Part shown: positions 20,901 through 32,700 of the stretch, piece after piece
How the letters are laid out: each line of letters opens with the position of its first letter
Position numbering within the stretch: the stretch's first letter is position 1
Assembly: GCF_002234675.1 (NCBI RefSeq)
Contig: NC_019877.2
Coordinates: 1,206,372 to 1,270,371 of the forward strand
DNA: 64,000 bases
Direction: 5' to 3'
Source: Oryzias latipes
Lineage: Eukaryota; Chordata; Actinopteri; Beloniformes; Adrianichthyidae
Notes under the pieces: generated by a model
Seen by the model: the letters and a program-made list of their open reading frames with translations, nothing else
What the model was told of the DNA's origin: nothing
The model's database searches: none
Translations under genes and position numbers: made by a program

Positions 20901-23900
20901 TAAACATACTTTGTCAATTTAGATATCTCTGTGATGTATGAAACAACTATAAATCCTAGTGACACCAGAATGAAAATGCCAATCATTTTATACATAATCT
21001 GTCAATCAAATATGTATAGATTTGTAATTGTGTGGTGGGAATGGTGCTGTACCTTTTGCGCTCGTCTTCTGGGTTGTTCATGTAGGAGTGAGGACTCCTG
21101 TTCAGACTGCTGTCAACCAGCTCTCCTTTGTTCACATAAATCCTGCCAGGCCTCATGTTACGATGGGCTATGTCTATACTCTGGAAGATGTAAAGCATAA
21201 AGCAAGTTTCCAATGACAATGTGTCCAACCACTAAGTTCAGAAACAAACATCGGGAGTCACACACACCTTGACGATGCCATTGACCAGCGGCTCTGTGGA
21301 CTCTTTGACGTAGCCGTTACCGGTGATCATAAACAGCGTGTACTGGAAATACCCACCTGGACCACAGTGAGTGTGAGTCCCACTCATAACAACATTTTCC
21401 CGCCTGTAAAGGTCTCCGTACTTTTCCTGCAGAGCCTTGAGAACCTGAACAGAAAATTCAAACGTCTCCTTTACAATTATGCCACCAGTTGAAAGATCCA
21501 TCTTCTGATCTGTTTTCCAAATTCCAGGTGGTCTTCATTGTGATTGTGCTGTTTTTAGCCAAAATGTAAAAGCCTGTGTTGTTTTTCTCAGAAATAGTTT
21601 CTGCAGAGCTGCAGGAGTTCATTAGAAATTCACTTTTGAAATGCTGCCGGGACTGTTGGCGCAGAGCAACCATGTCCACCCCCTTCTCCTCACTGCAACA
21701 AAAATGGCAAGCAATATTGCAATTATCCAGTTGTGCAGTTTTGATCCAGATTACAGCACAGAAGAGGAAAACAAAGATGTTTGTGACTCCATTTGTCTAC
21801 AAGCAGAGCAGGGAGCGTGTGGCCCACCCAGGGTGTTTTTCCCGTCACAAATACAATCTTTTTACAAAGAAAAAAGAACAAAAAAATAATTTTTTTGAAC
21901 AAAGAAATACTCAGAAATGCAATTTTGAGCTAAACATTTTAGCTTTAAATGTGTCCTCCATCATCAGAAAACTGCCACGAGACCATAACAATAAAGATTC
22001 AGGTTATTATAGTTGCGATTTTTTTTGTCTTATTTTAAAATTATGGCTCCGTGCAAAAAATAATTTAAATAACTTTTTTGAAAAATCATTAAATTTACAG
22101 AACTGACAAGACTTTGTTTCATCTGGTAGTGTCACTTTAAAGTGACATATGAAAACATAATTTAGGCAACCACAATCAAGAAATCACACATAATTTTTAG
22201 AACATTTTGGGGAATTAAATTATTTTATCACAGGAAGCTGCAGACTTTTTGAAATTTGAATGCAGGCCACATTTGGCCCACAGGCCAGACTTTGAACGTT
22301 TGCTCCGGATCATTGAGAAAGGGTAGTCCCCAAAAGTGGTATATTCAAAATCTGTCCTCATAAGACATGAAAACCGTTAAGTGTGTGTGTGTGCATGTTC
22401 ACCTCTAGCCGAAGTCTTTGGGAAATCATTCCTATGTCGGCGGTGACAAATAGAACTCTCTGGTTTCCGTCATCAACGATAAAAGCTCGGCTGAACAGAC
22501 GTGTGTGAATTCCTGCAGCTTTCTGCTGGGAGTTTGCATAACCCATCTGTAAACAAACAAACAATGTGTGTATAACATAAAAAAATCTGTCAAGTTTCCA
22601 ATGTATAAGTGTTTGAATCACAACAAAAATCAGTCAGAGAATAATTCTACTTATTTGACAAACATAAATAAAACAGAATTTCCATCAAAATTTTGAAGAA
22701 CGACAAGTTTTTATTTTACTTGAGTAAAAAAGTCAGATTTGTCTTGTCTTTTTTTAATCATTTCATTTAAAATTTAGAATTAACGTTATTGTTGACACAA
22801 CATGTATTCAACTTAATAATTACGAAGAGTGGGCCATGTTTCATTTTTCTTTCTGTCTTTTTTCTGTAATTTTTAATTTTTTCTCTAATTTGATCTTTTT
22901 TGTACTATTTTATTTTATTGTTTTAAATTTTATTTTAAAATTTGTTTTAAAACACAATTTTGAAATTTGATGTAGTTAAGAAAACTGATTCTGCATAGTA
23001 AATCTCATTCCCACAATAAGTATCACAAACATCTATACTAGCCAAACTACCATAATGTTTTATTATATTTTATTTTATTTTTACTGTTTTGCTTAAACAG
23101 AAGGTATTATCTAAATTTTTTTTATTTACTTTTGCTTTGGTCCCATATTTTAAATAAACTACTGTCCTAAAACTCGTCCTAAAACTAATTATGTGTCCCT
23201 AATGGCTGGAAAACTTTTGATTTGTCTTCCAGTCTTTAGTCGTGGTGTACCACAGGGCTCAATGCTTGATGCTCTTCATTTTTGTTTACGCTTCTATTAA
23301 AATTATTTGTTATGCCATAACACAAAATGTCAATATTTACACTGATGAAACCTTGGTGTGCTTATTTATAAAATCACAAGACAAAAATCATCCAAATATA
23401 CTACAAGTAGAATGACGACTGAATGTGACCACATCTGACAGACTGACAGAGGTGTGGCTGCCAGGATGCGCCTACGTCCCGTCTGACCATCACCTGGACA
23501 TTCCTACGCAGGACACAACGACAGTTAGCTGAGGATCGAACCACCGACCCTTCGATCATTGGGCAACCTGCCAACCTGAGCCCCTGCTGCCCACGAAATC
23601 TACCCTTTCTTTTTTCATTTCTACATTCAATAGGAGACACAGAGGAACTAGTTACTCCAACAAGATGACTCAGCTGTTTTGGAGTTGGTTCATCCACATT
23701 TCCATCCACTATCATCTGATGTGAGATTTCATATAATTATTAATAGAAAATTTCTGTTAATTCAGTACCTAGATTGATCTCAGCATCACATCCATTCATC
23801 CGCCTGGTCTTCTTCAGGCTGCTGGAGGCTAAAAACGTGTTAAATTGAGCAGAAGCGTGATTGTATTGATTGTTTTGTTGTTGTCTACGTCTCACGTGTT

Positions 23901-25567
23901 CACGGTTAGAGGTGTTTGATTATCTTTGCAGAGAAAGCAGAAAGCTTATCAGTGCAAACACACTCCGTCTGATGAAAGGCGTCTGATCTCTGCAGACTTT
24001 GGAGCACCGTCTCTTTCAAGTTTACTTTATCATTTCAACATTAAAGACATGATGATCAAAATACAGAACCCACCAAAGATTACATTAGAACTTAAATTAC
24101 TGCACAGGAACTTTCACTGGAACTTCTTTTCCAAAGGCGTAGTTCTAGAGATCAATTCTATTTTCACTTTTCTCAAAAAAATTGGATTAATGCTCACTTT
24201 CCTAGCTTCCAAATCAACTGCTAACAGTAGCAGCTAGCATCCTTAATTTTCTGGCTTTGAAGATTCCATTTAGAACCCATTCTGTTTGTCCTTTAAATGA
24301 CTGATAAGATAAAAACTCTTTCTATGCTTTAATACCAACTTTTAATCCTCTAGATTTTTGTTTAATAAAGCAGTAAAGTGGGAGATAAAAGGTTTTAATG
24401 TGACTTTTTTCTGTAGCCGACATGATTCTGGAGATGATTGCAGGTGAAGCAGAAGCAGGTGAGTGAAATGAGATGGATTAGTTACTACAGAGCTGAGCTA
24501 TCAGGTTTGGATCTGGACCGTGTCCCCACAGTCTGCATGTTTGATCTCAGGTATTTAAAAAAATGAAGCGAGCTCATGGAATCAGGAAGCAGCTTGAAGG
24601 CAGCGTGTTTTGGAACTGACCATGGGGATTTCAGCTGCTGAGCCGGTGCAGTCGGCTCGGCCCACTCCAATCAGGTACGTTTTGCTCTGAGGCTCCGGCT
24701 CTGACGGGACAGAGCAAACACATTAGGTGAACAGATTTTCCCCCTCAAAATGTAAAGACTAAATATGAAAAAAAAGATGGACGTCTAAGGAAGCAAACTT
24801 AAAGTTTGGTCGTTGTTGCTCTGGAGAAGCTTGCAGTGGGTGAAATGCTAAACACTAAAATGGATGTTGTGACTTTTATTGGCAGACTGACATTTTCGAA
24901 CACTAGAGGTTTCGTTTCTCACATTTGTAGTAGTCATATTCTAGTTTGCAGATACTAACAAAATAAGAATTGAGAATGAGACTTCCACAATGACCATTTC
25001 AGAGATTTGTTGTGTGAAGTTCATAAACACAAGATAAATTCCAACAAGGCGATGCAATGCTTTCATGGAAGCTGAAAATCCACCGTTTTTCAGATGGTTT
25101 GTTTCAAATGATCTACAATGATTTAGTGATGTTTTAATCAAATGTGTGTTTTGATCTGAATCGCTTAATTCAACATTTATTGTTAAACTGTGTTTTTACT
25201 TCTACATAGCAACACCTTTTAGGGGATGGAATTGCTAACTTCTTTGTTCTTATCCAGGAATTCCAATTGGTTGAGAAACAACCCATAGAAATGTAAGAAA
25301 ACCTGAATTATTTAGAAAAGACAATTTTTTTCTGCCTTCCAAGTTGGTCAAAACCTTTGGATTACTAGAAAAAAACATATATATTAGGGACTATGTTCAG
25401 CTGTGTATTCATTGCTGTGTGAGGCTGTAGTGTGGTGGCTCACCGGTGTCTGTTGTTCTGGTGACTAACACAACAATTAGCGCCACGCATGCAGCCGTCA
25501 CGAGAAAGAGGAGGATGCTCAGCGTCAGCTTAACGGCAGAAACACCACAGCACTTCCTGTCAGCCAT
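14985..25567 (-). CDS. asah2: Neutral ceramidase, 20 coding exons, about 727 aa
   Basis: Exons, gene order: 25567-25444, 24700-24621, 22546-22403, 21444-21268, 21180-21053, 20651-20574, 20219-20099, 19949-19824, 19744-19664, 19359-19255, 18155-18074, 17991-17876, 17739-17645, 17557-17518, 17445-17347, 16671-16576, 16299-16153, 15627-15571, 15479-15391, 15183-14985. They total 728 codons with no frame break. The enzyme hydrolyses ceramide to sphingosine and fatty acid. Residues 13-37 form a membrane anchor, making a type II ectoenzyme. The nucleophile motif is GDVSPN with Ser about 300. Zinc-ligand motifs of the family are present: SGTHTH (137-142), WFAVHAVS (H249), IPGEMT (E484) and NVYTHY (521-524). 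The C-terminal beta-sandwich domain ([17 protein letters not shown]) is complete. The Ser/Thr-rich mucin-like linker of mammalian ASAH2 is nearly absent: about 12 residues separate the anchor from the catalytic domain. Confidence 0.95.
15652..15771. repeat. (TGGA)n microsatellite in asah2 intron 17
   Basis: About 29 near-perfect TGGA units. On the gene strand it reads (TCCA)n and ends only about 25 nt before the acceptor of a 57-nt exon (15627-15571), so it occupies the usual branch-point side of that intron. The long Ile-His-Pro-Ser and Trp-Met-Asp-Gly frames across it are artefacts of the repeat. Confidence 0.97.
16700..16915 (+). repeat. Probable SINE/LINE-derived 3' tail in asah2 intron 16
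   Basis: The segment ends in CAGCGCTTTG followed by GGCTCTATATAAATAAA and a (CTTA)n tail at about 16896-16913. This is a layout common to the 3' ends of fish retroposons. The head of the element was not identified. Confidence 0.45.
17095..17340 (-). repeat. Diverged inverted relative of the 6250-6430 repeat
   Basis: Conceptual translation of the minus strand shares ordered blocks with the plus-strand segment at 6250-6430: PNS.K, a DICA block, a NAR block, LC.S and a KC..SV or KMCVV ending. Nucleotide blocks agree in order as well. This indicates two copies of one dispersed repeat, not two genes. It lies between asah2 exons 15 and 16. Confidence 0.55.
21550..22330 (+). repeat. Dispersed repeat B, copy in asah2 intron 3
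   Basis: The block shares TTTCTGCAGAG, GCAGGAGTT.ATTAGAAAT, CCACCCCCTTC, GTCACAAATACAATCTTT and AGAAATACTCAGAAATGCAA with copies at about 48480-49040 and, in part, 52460-52700. The 176-residue plus-strand frame inside it (21576-22106) is not conserved between copies and is not called as a gene. Confidence 0.65.
23400..23605 (-). mobile_element. tRNA-derived SINE in asah2 intron 2
   Basis: Read on the minus strand, the block starts with GGGGCTCAGGTTGGCAGG, resembling an RNA polymerase III A box. About 30 nt later comes GGTTCGATCC, which fits the B-box consensus. The order and spacing match tRNA-headed SINEs that are common in teleosts. It is a fossil retroposon copy, not a functional tRNA gene, because no complete cloverleaf is evident. 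Confidence 0.65.
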
Positions 25568-28500
25568 GGTGCCTGTCAGCACAGAAAAGAGAGGTGAATC
25601 TTCACAACAGAAAAAACATTTGTTTGACTTTACCACAGACATTCTTTGAAAAACTATTCAATGTCATCTTGCAGCTGTAGAATATTTGCTTTATAGGAAA
25701 AGAAAACGGTTAAAATGTATTTCTTAACAGGAAAAACACTAAATTTGAGACTAAAGGGCCATAAATATTATCTTATCAGTTTCATTATCACGAAGCACAT
25801 TGCTTAAGACTACATAGAAACTACAACAGTGATAACTAAGTGGAGGTTAGGAACCTCTACATCCAGCTATTAACACAAAATCAGTACAGATTTTCATTAA
25901 ATATTAATGTGAAAACTCTTGATTGGAACTATGAAATCCCAGAAAATGAAATAACAACGTATTTCCAATGAGATCATGTGTATTGATCAAACAAGAACAG
26001 CTTCTTACAGGAAGATCATTTAATTTTCTTAGGTTCAAAGCAAATCAATCACATCTTTGATCGGCCGATCTCTCTTTAACTGACCACCTTCCTCCAAATT
26101 ATCCGTTCTTCAGATCCTCAATTAACTTCACTGTCATCCATGTAAAGATCAGCCCTTCCTGTTTGCACAGCATTCATTCGTATCTAAGGTATACCGTAAA
26201 TTCAATCCTTCATCTGTTCCTCTTAGTTCTCCTTTCTTTCATCTTTTCTTCTCTTTTTTTCCCTCTCTCCCTCATCCAATGTTGTCTGCAGTCAGAGAAA
26301 ACTCTGAGTCTTGCCTGATGCCATTCAAACAGCTCGTTTAAACTCCCGTTGGGTCACATATGCACATTTTTGACACGTTTTTGGCAAACTTTAGAAAAAA
26401 TGTGGTTAAGATCATTTTCATGAACTATTTGAGACCCATCCTGGACTCCAAACCTCATAAAAATGTGAGATGCTCTGTACGTCCTTTAGGTTAGGATAGA
26501 GTCACCATGGCAACCACAAAAAAACCCCATCAGCTGAGTGATTATATCAAAAAGACACTTCTTCACATTTATTTAGCTAAATGAGGAAAATATGTCGTAT
26601 ACTCATTTGGTTGCCATTATTTTCTGTCATCTTCTTTTTTCCAAAGCTAAACTCCAGCAGAGACATCACAGCAGATATGAAATACAGGTAACTATGTTTC
26701 CCCCCCCCATGCCCTAAGTTCCTGTCTTCTATTTTAAAGAGGTGCTCCAGTGGTTAATTAATGCTCTGTGAATCCTGACAAACAGGTGGGAAAAAACTCC
26801 CAGAACTAGACAGATGGTAGACGCTAATGTAGACAGGAAATGGTTCATTCATCAGTTCTGATCAACCATAGATCAACGACAGTCAAAGTTGTGCAGCTTC
26901 TGACTCACCTCCAGATCAATCCTTTGTTTTCTGACTTCAAAAAGTCGTAGATTCCTGTCAGACTGATGGTCTTCTCTGACGAGACTCAGCTCCAGCAGAC
27001 ACAGCGCACCTCTGACAGGTGTTTTCTGCTCAGGTGTGCTTCTAAACTGAGGAGTCTGTGGGTCCACATTCCAAAGGTCAATTCCTGAAGGCTTCACCAA
27101 TCACGCAGCAGCGATTATGATCACTGAGTCCAGATAAATGCTAATAAAGATGTTATCCGAGTGTTTTGTTTGCCTGTTTGAGTATTGATCTCACGGGAAG
27201 TTCATAAAAGTGCCAACTCAAGGTCAACTTTTTTAAAGGAGACCAGCTGTCAGCTGAAATTTCAGCAGAAATTCACTTTAATTTCTTCATGTCTCTATCA
27301 GTGCTGACAGGACTACGGACTAAATGAGAGACAGAGAGAAGATGCTTCAAAGAGTTCATAAGAATTGAATCCAATTCTACTGTCCTTAACTCTTCAAAGA
27401 CGCACGCCAAGGAAAATCGTTTTTAACATATTCTTATTGCATTTACTTATAATGGAGAACATAATGGAAAGTTTAAGAGTAAATCTGAGTTTCTGAGTAT
27501 TTCTTTAATCAAATTGTTGAGAATCAAGAGCAGATGGAGAACGTCTGCTGGAAAAAGCTACAATCAGTGGGCCACAAGCTCCCAGCTCTGCTCCATTCTG
27601 ATGCATCTGCTTTTAGACAAATAGATCCAACCGGAATCTGGATCCAAACTGTACGTCTAAATAGATCTGATATTGCTCGCTGTTTTTGATGCACTATTAA
27701 TATTAGGTTGGGGTGTGAGGGGCTGTAAGCTTGCAGGAGAGCAAAAAAAAAAGGCATAACAGGATATCAGCAGAGACTTTACTTCCAAGCCAACGGTCCC
27801 GCCCACGAGGTTGAATTTCTATTGGACTCCTGCTGCTCTGCAGACACTATGTCCTAGAAAATGACACATTATCATAATTAAAAGACCACTGGGAACGATT
27901 TGAAAGTAGATCAGAAGATGATTGGAGTCGGTTTTTAGGTGTTTACATTGTTGTAATTGAGCAGTAAACCATCATAATTATTTGTTCTAAAGCCTCTGAA
28001 ACAGCAAATATTTATTAACTTGACAGCCACCTTTATTTCAAAATGAAAGCTACAATACATCTTTTTGTGTATAAAAAACAGCAACAGCAGCAGCATTTAA
28101 CACTAAAAAGTAAAAAGAAAAATGCACAAGTTGATAAATCTTTAGTTTATTTTTGTAATGTTTAACAAAAGTATTATTGAGTATAAACTCAAAAGTGCAA
28201 TAATGATAACTTTTAATTTTAGTTATGTCAAAATAAGAGTGTGAGCCCATTGTTGTCCTTTTTTGGTTTATGAAAACTTTGTTTTAGATTAAAACGAAAA
28301 AAAGTCAATGTTTGCATATATTGGCTCATTTTAAATGATTTGACATGAATTTTTAATAAACTTCAACAATTTGGTTTTTCATTGAAATTATGATGGCAGC
28401 TCATTTAAATTTAGGGCCCCATTGAAACCACCAGGACATTTGTGAAACCACGTTTATTCCAGTAGAGGGCGCCAAAGTTTTACCTTTTTTTAATTTATTT

Positions 28501-29706
28501 TTTTCATTGTTAAATTGATTAGAATTGATTTTAGCGCTTCTCTGAGATGCTTAAACCACTTTAGAAAAAGAAGTTTTAGACTTCCAAAAGACATGTTTCA
28601 AACTGTTCTGCTGCCGGTGGATCTGGTGGTCTTTTTCTGAACCACAAGCCCAGAAGAGATCAAAAGCAGAATGTAAGTCTTTGTCCTTCATCTCCTGAAC
28701 AGTTGACTGTCGAAGGGTCAGACTCAACAGACCAGAACTAAACTGTGAAGTCCAGCCAGGAAACACCATGAAGTAACTGACCTGAGTTTGTACTTTTTAC
28801 TGTGGTTTTTCTGGGATTTTTATGTTCTTCCTGAGCCTGTGTTTGTTTGTTTGTTGTTCCACCCTGCAGGGTAGTGCAGAATCCATATCAGAACCAGGAG
28901 CTAAAAAGAACCAGGGTGTCGGTGTCAGTGGTATCCAGAAATGAGTCAATAAAAACATCACTGATTATATCAGAGCCTCTTTGGCCCGGTCGGTTCCTGT
29001 TCTGTGAGTGAACACCCTCCCAAAGCCATCCTGTTGGACCGGTCTCACAGGCTGTTTTCTGACACCTGAGAAGATATGTAATGAGGTGGGGTGGGGGGAT
29101 GGGTGGGGGCAGTGGTGGGGGGCTCCAGAACGAAATGTTCTTTGCCTGCTTTCAGCAGACAGACGTCAGAGGGAACACAGGTTCTGCTGGGGGCTGAGGG
29201 AGCTCTCCAGCGGGTCCTGGGACAGGTTAATGATTGAGGGTCGGCTGGTCACTGATTGACCGAAGAAGCCTTCCGTTCTGTTTCAGACACAAAAACAATG
29301 ACAGCCGGGTTCTACTATCATTCTACTGAGACTCTACTGGAGTTAGGTGGAAGCTGCTGGGAGGAGAGAAGCAGGTCAGATCTCGTCCCTGCCAGATGTT
29401 CAAACAGCTTCATCCGTTCTTCACTTCAGCTTCTCCTGTTTGACCGCTCAACTCCACCTGGCCGGTCCCACTCTCCATCAGCTGAGGTAGAGTAAGTGCG
29501 GGAGGAGTCAGAGGAGAGTACCTGGATACCTGTTGAGAAGCCCCACCCTCCTGCTCCTCGCTGCCTGAACTTCCAGGCTGGGGCTGATTGCTGTCGCAGC
29601 AGGATGCACCACTCAGGAGATCTCTGACTGACTGACTAGTTCTGGACGCGGGCTTCCTCAGGGCCTGCACCGAAACTGGGAGCCGGGACCGGTTCAGAGT
29701 GCAGGG
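25568..29706. other. Divergent intergenic region between asah2 and slc16a12
   Basis: The start codons of asah2 (-) and slc16a12 (+) face away from each other across about 4.1 kb. The region probably holds both promoters and any 5' untranslated exons, but I could not place a transcription start. It contains AT-rich sequence, a C-run near 26701-26708 and a G-rich stretch at about 29085-29120. Short open frames at 26873-27100 and 29008-29670 show no recognisable family. Confidence 0.5.
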
Positions 29707-32700
29707 ATGGTTGCTGGGAAGCAGAAGAGCGTTGGGGTGTCACCTCCGGATGGGGGGTGGGGATGGGTGATTGTCGGCTGCTGTTTCATGGTGACGGTGT
29801 GCACACGGGCAGTGACCAGGTAAGACACACATACTGGTTCACATGGCTTTGTGGGGGTCAATATGAAAAAGGCTCAAACGGGGACCTTTCTACTTCGTGT
29901 CTAAACTAGAATGTGCAGATTTCTGCTGGGGGGGGGGGGATTAGTTAGTTTAGTTGTTAGCATTATAGTGTTTACATCTGTCTGGTTAAAAACAGCAATT
30001 TCTATATTAATTTCTTTTTTAAAAGGCAGATGAATTTTTTTTTTGCACGCTAGACCCGGCCTCTAGCCCAGTTCACACCTCCTGCTTGATTTATGGTTCT
30101 GCATCCAGTCTCTAAAGACAGAACCTCAGATAGCCCTGACATTTGAACATGTTGTTTGCATTCCTCTGGGTTGTTGACTGTTTTGCCATGCTATTGCTGA
30201 CACTGCATATAGTCAAAGCATTCAGCATGTCGGCTGTTGGGTAATTTACGTCAATGTGGGGGTGATTGGTAATTAGAAATAAATGCAGCATTTAGTTCAT
30301 ATCTCACAAACATCAGCAGCAAAGTTGTTAAAATCCTCCTGGTGCGAGTTTAAACACCCGTTTTGATTAAGTGCAAAATGAACATTTAATGAATGAAAAC
30401 CTGTTTGTTTCATTCTCTCTGTTAGGGACACAGAGTCAGGAATTTCAGTAAAACTGTCTGGAGAATGAGTGTCAACAACTTTTCACAAAAAGCAAAATAT
30501 CACAGCACAATTTTCTTTAACAGGACCAAAAACAAATGCAATTGCTATCACCATAACTTAATCTGGGGGATTATTTTTTTTAATTTTGCTGCCATCTTCA
30601 TTTTATTCCATCGCTTTAAATTTATTTTTTTAAACCCAGTTCTGTAAATATTATATTGTTTTGTCCAATTTTCTTTCATAAAATAACTTATGTATTTACC
30701 TATTTCAGGATTTTTTTTACAAATTTGTTTACAATCAAAGTCTAAGAAAACTTATCTTTATATTTTCTTTAATATAAAGTAAGTATTGCAAAACTAAAAT
30801 GTCTCTTTTGATGCCTTATGTCTAAATTCCCTCAAAGAGCATATAATGTGGGGTTATCCAGTTTCCTGGACTTTAACGTAATTCAGACACGCTCACTTCT
30901 TTTTTTTTAACACCAAAGATAACGTCACCCATTTGTCACTCGATCATGAACATTTTATGAAGACTGGTTATTAACTATGTGTTCTGATGATGAAAACTTG
31001 AATAAATAATAAAAGAAATATTCACAAACATTTTTTAAAGGATAAATTGTTTAAACATAGTGCACTGGAGCTTATATTTACCAAATTTTGTGATTGTAAA
31101 GTCACTCAAGTTTTTCGCTTAGATTTATGGGAAATTTCCAGGGCCCCTGATTTAAGAATTGTCGTGTTTGTGCACCTCAATAAAATACACCCAATAAATT
31201 GCACTAACCGGGGAGTAGTGAGTGAATTTGGACACAGACATATTTTATTGATTTTTCCTCTCAAATGCTTTCCGTTTCCTCACTGCTGTAATTCCTAAAT
31301 TATCTTTTCTTTCCTGATGTTCCATGTGTTTTTGGGTTTGTCTTCATTATGTCCTCAATTGAATTGAACTGAATTAAACAAAATCGTGGCGAAAGTGGAT
31401 CGTTGCATCCCTACTGCATAACCATATACAGTATTTACATTGAACATGTCAAAGACCTGTTGTGTTAAATTTAAGAAGGATTTATTTTTTTTGTTTTAAC
31501 AAATCACACCAGGCTAAGAATGAGCCAGCTAAAAGGTCTTTCTTTATTCTTAGTTTCTTATTAGTAAATTAATAAAAAGTATTTTCCTGATTTTTTAGTT
31601 CATTGTTGTGGTTTTTGTATTATGTGTTTTATTTTTGGGTATTATGTCTCTTAAGCATTCCTTTTAGATGGAGTTTTCCACACTACCCACCCCATCCCAT
31701 CCCATTTAGTAAAGGAAAAACACCAAAAGTCCTTGAAAACTCCCTGACCTCTTAAATAGACCATTAGTACATAATTAAGACAATGTAGCCTTTTTGGAAT
31801 GACTAAAACTTAATTTTATTTTCACCACTTAAATTATTAAGATTCTGTTTGAACGAAACTGATGATTTATAAATAAACTGATATCAAATGGGGAGGGGGT
31901 CAGATATTGTATGGCATGTGGGGGGGGATTAAATAAGACAAGACAAAAAAATGTTCACATTATTTTACTTCTGTTTTATTTTAAGGTTATAGTTTATTTG
32001 CACGTCTTAAACAAACATTCAGCAGGAAAACTGCTAGATATAATTTATATAAAGTAAATATGCTGATTCTCTCTCTGAATTATGGGCTATCATCGACTTC
32101 ATGGTTTTGTAAGATGTTTTCTGCAGATGAGCGGGTTACAGCATAGAGTGGAGGGATCAGGACTTTGTACTACTGTCAAAAACTGGTTTAACTTGATGTG
32201 CACGTTCATATCACAGAGAAAGGTGTGCAGGCACAGCAGGTAAATGACTGAGTCTTGTTTGTCAGTGTAGAACCTAAAGGAGTTCATGCATTTCAGTAAA
32301 GGTTAGGCAGCCTAAAGAAAATCATTAAATTTTAAAAACAGAATGGAAACTACTGAGAAGATAACGTTGCAGGTTTTTCATGCTTAAAATGCAGGACAGA
32401 CACATTTTTGTAAAAGCTGTTTTGTATGTAAATTCTACTATATTACAACTCTGTGTCCCAGAGACTCCCCTGAGACTTTGTCAGACTCACCTGATGCTCA
32501 CACGGCTCCCAGAGGAACCGGCCATGGGTCTCAGTGGACCCTCCATCCCTCAGAGTGGTTACATAATGAGATGTTTGTCTGAAATCTGCTGCTCTGCTGA
32601 CATGTGCCTCTGTTTCCTATTACACGAGAACCCCCCCCACAGACAACACTCACCCGACTGCCATTGACCTGCTGTTCTGATGACTCAGCAGAAACCTACA

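Noticed and set aside
21576-22106. 176-codon plus-strand frame in asah2 intron 3
   Set aside because: Lies in dispersed repeat B and its reading frame is not preserved in the copy at 48480-49040.
23400-23605. Possible tRNA gene
   Set aside because: A and B boxes are present but no full cloverleaf or acceptor stem is evident; better explained as a tRNA-derived SINE.
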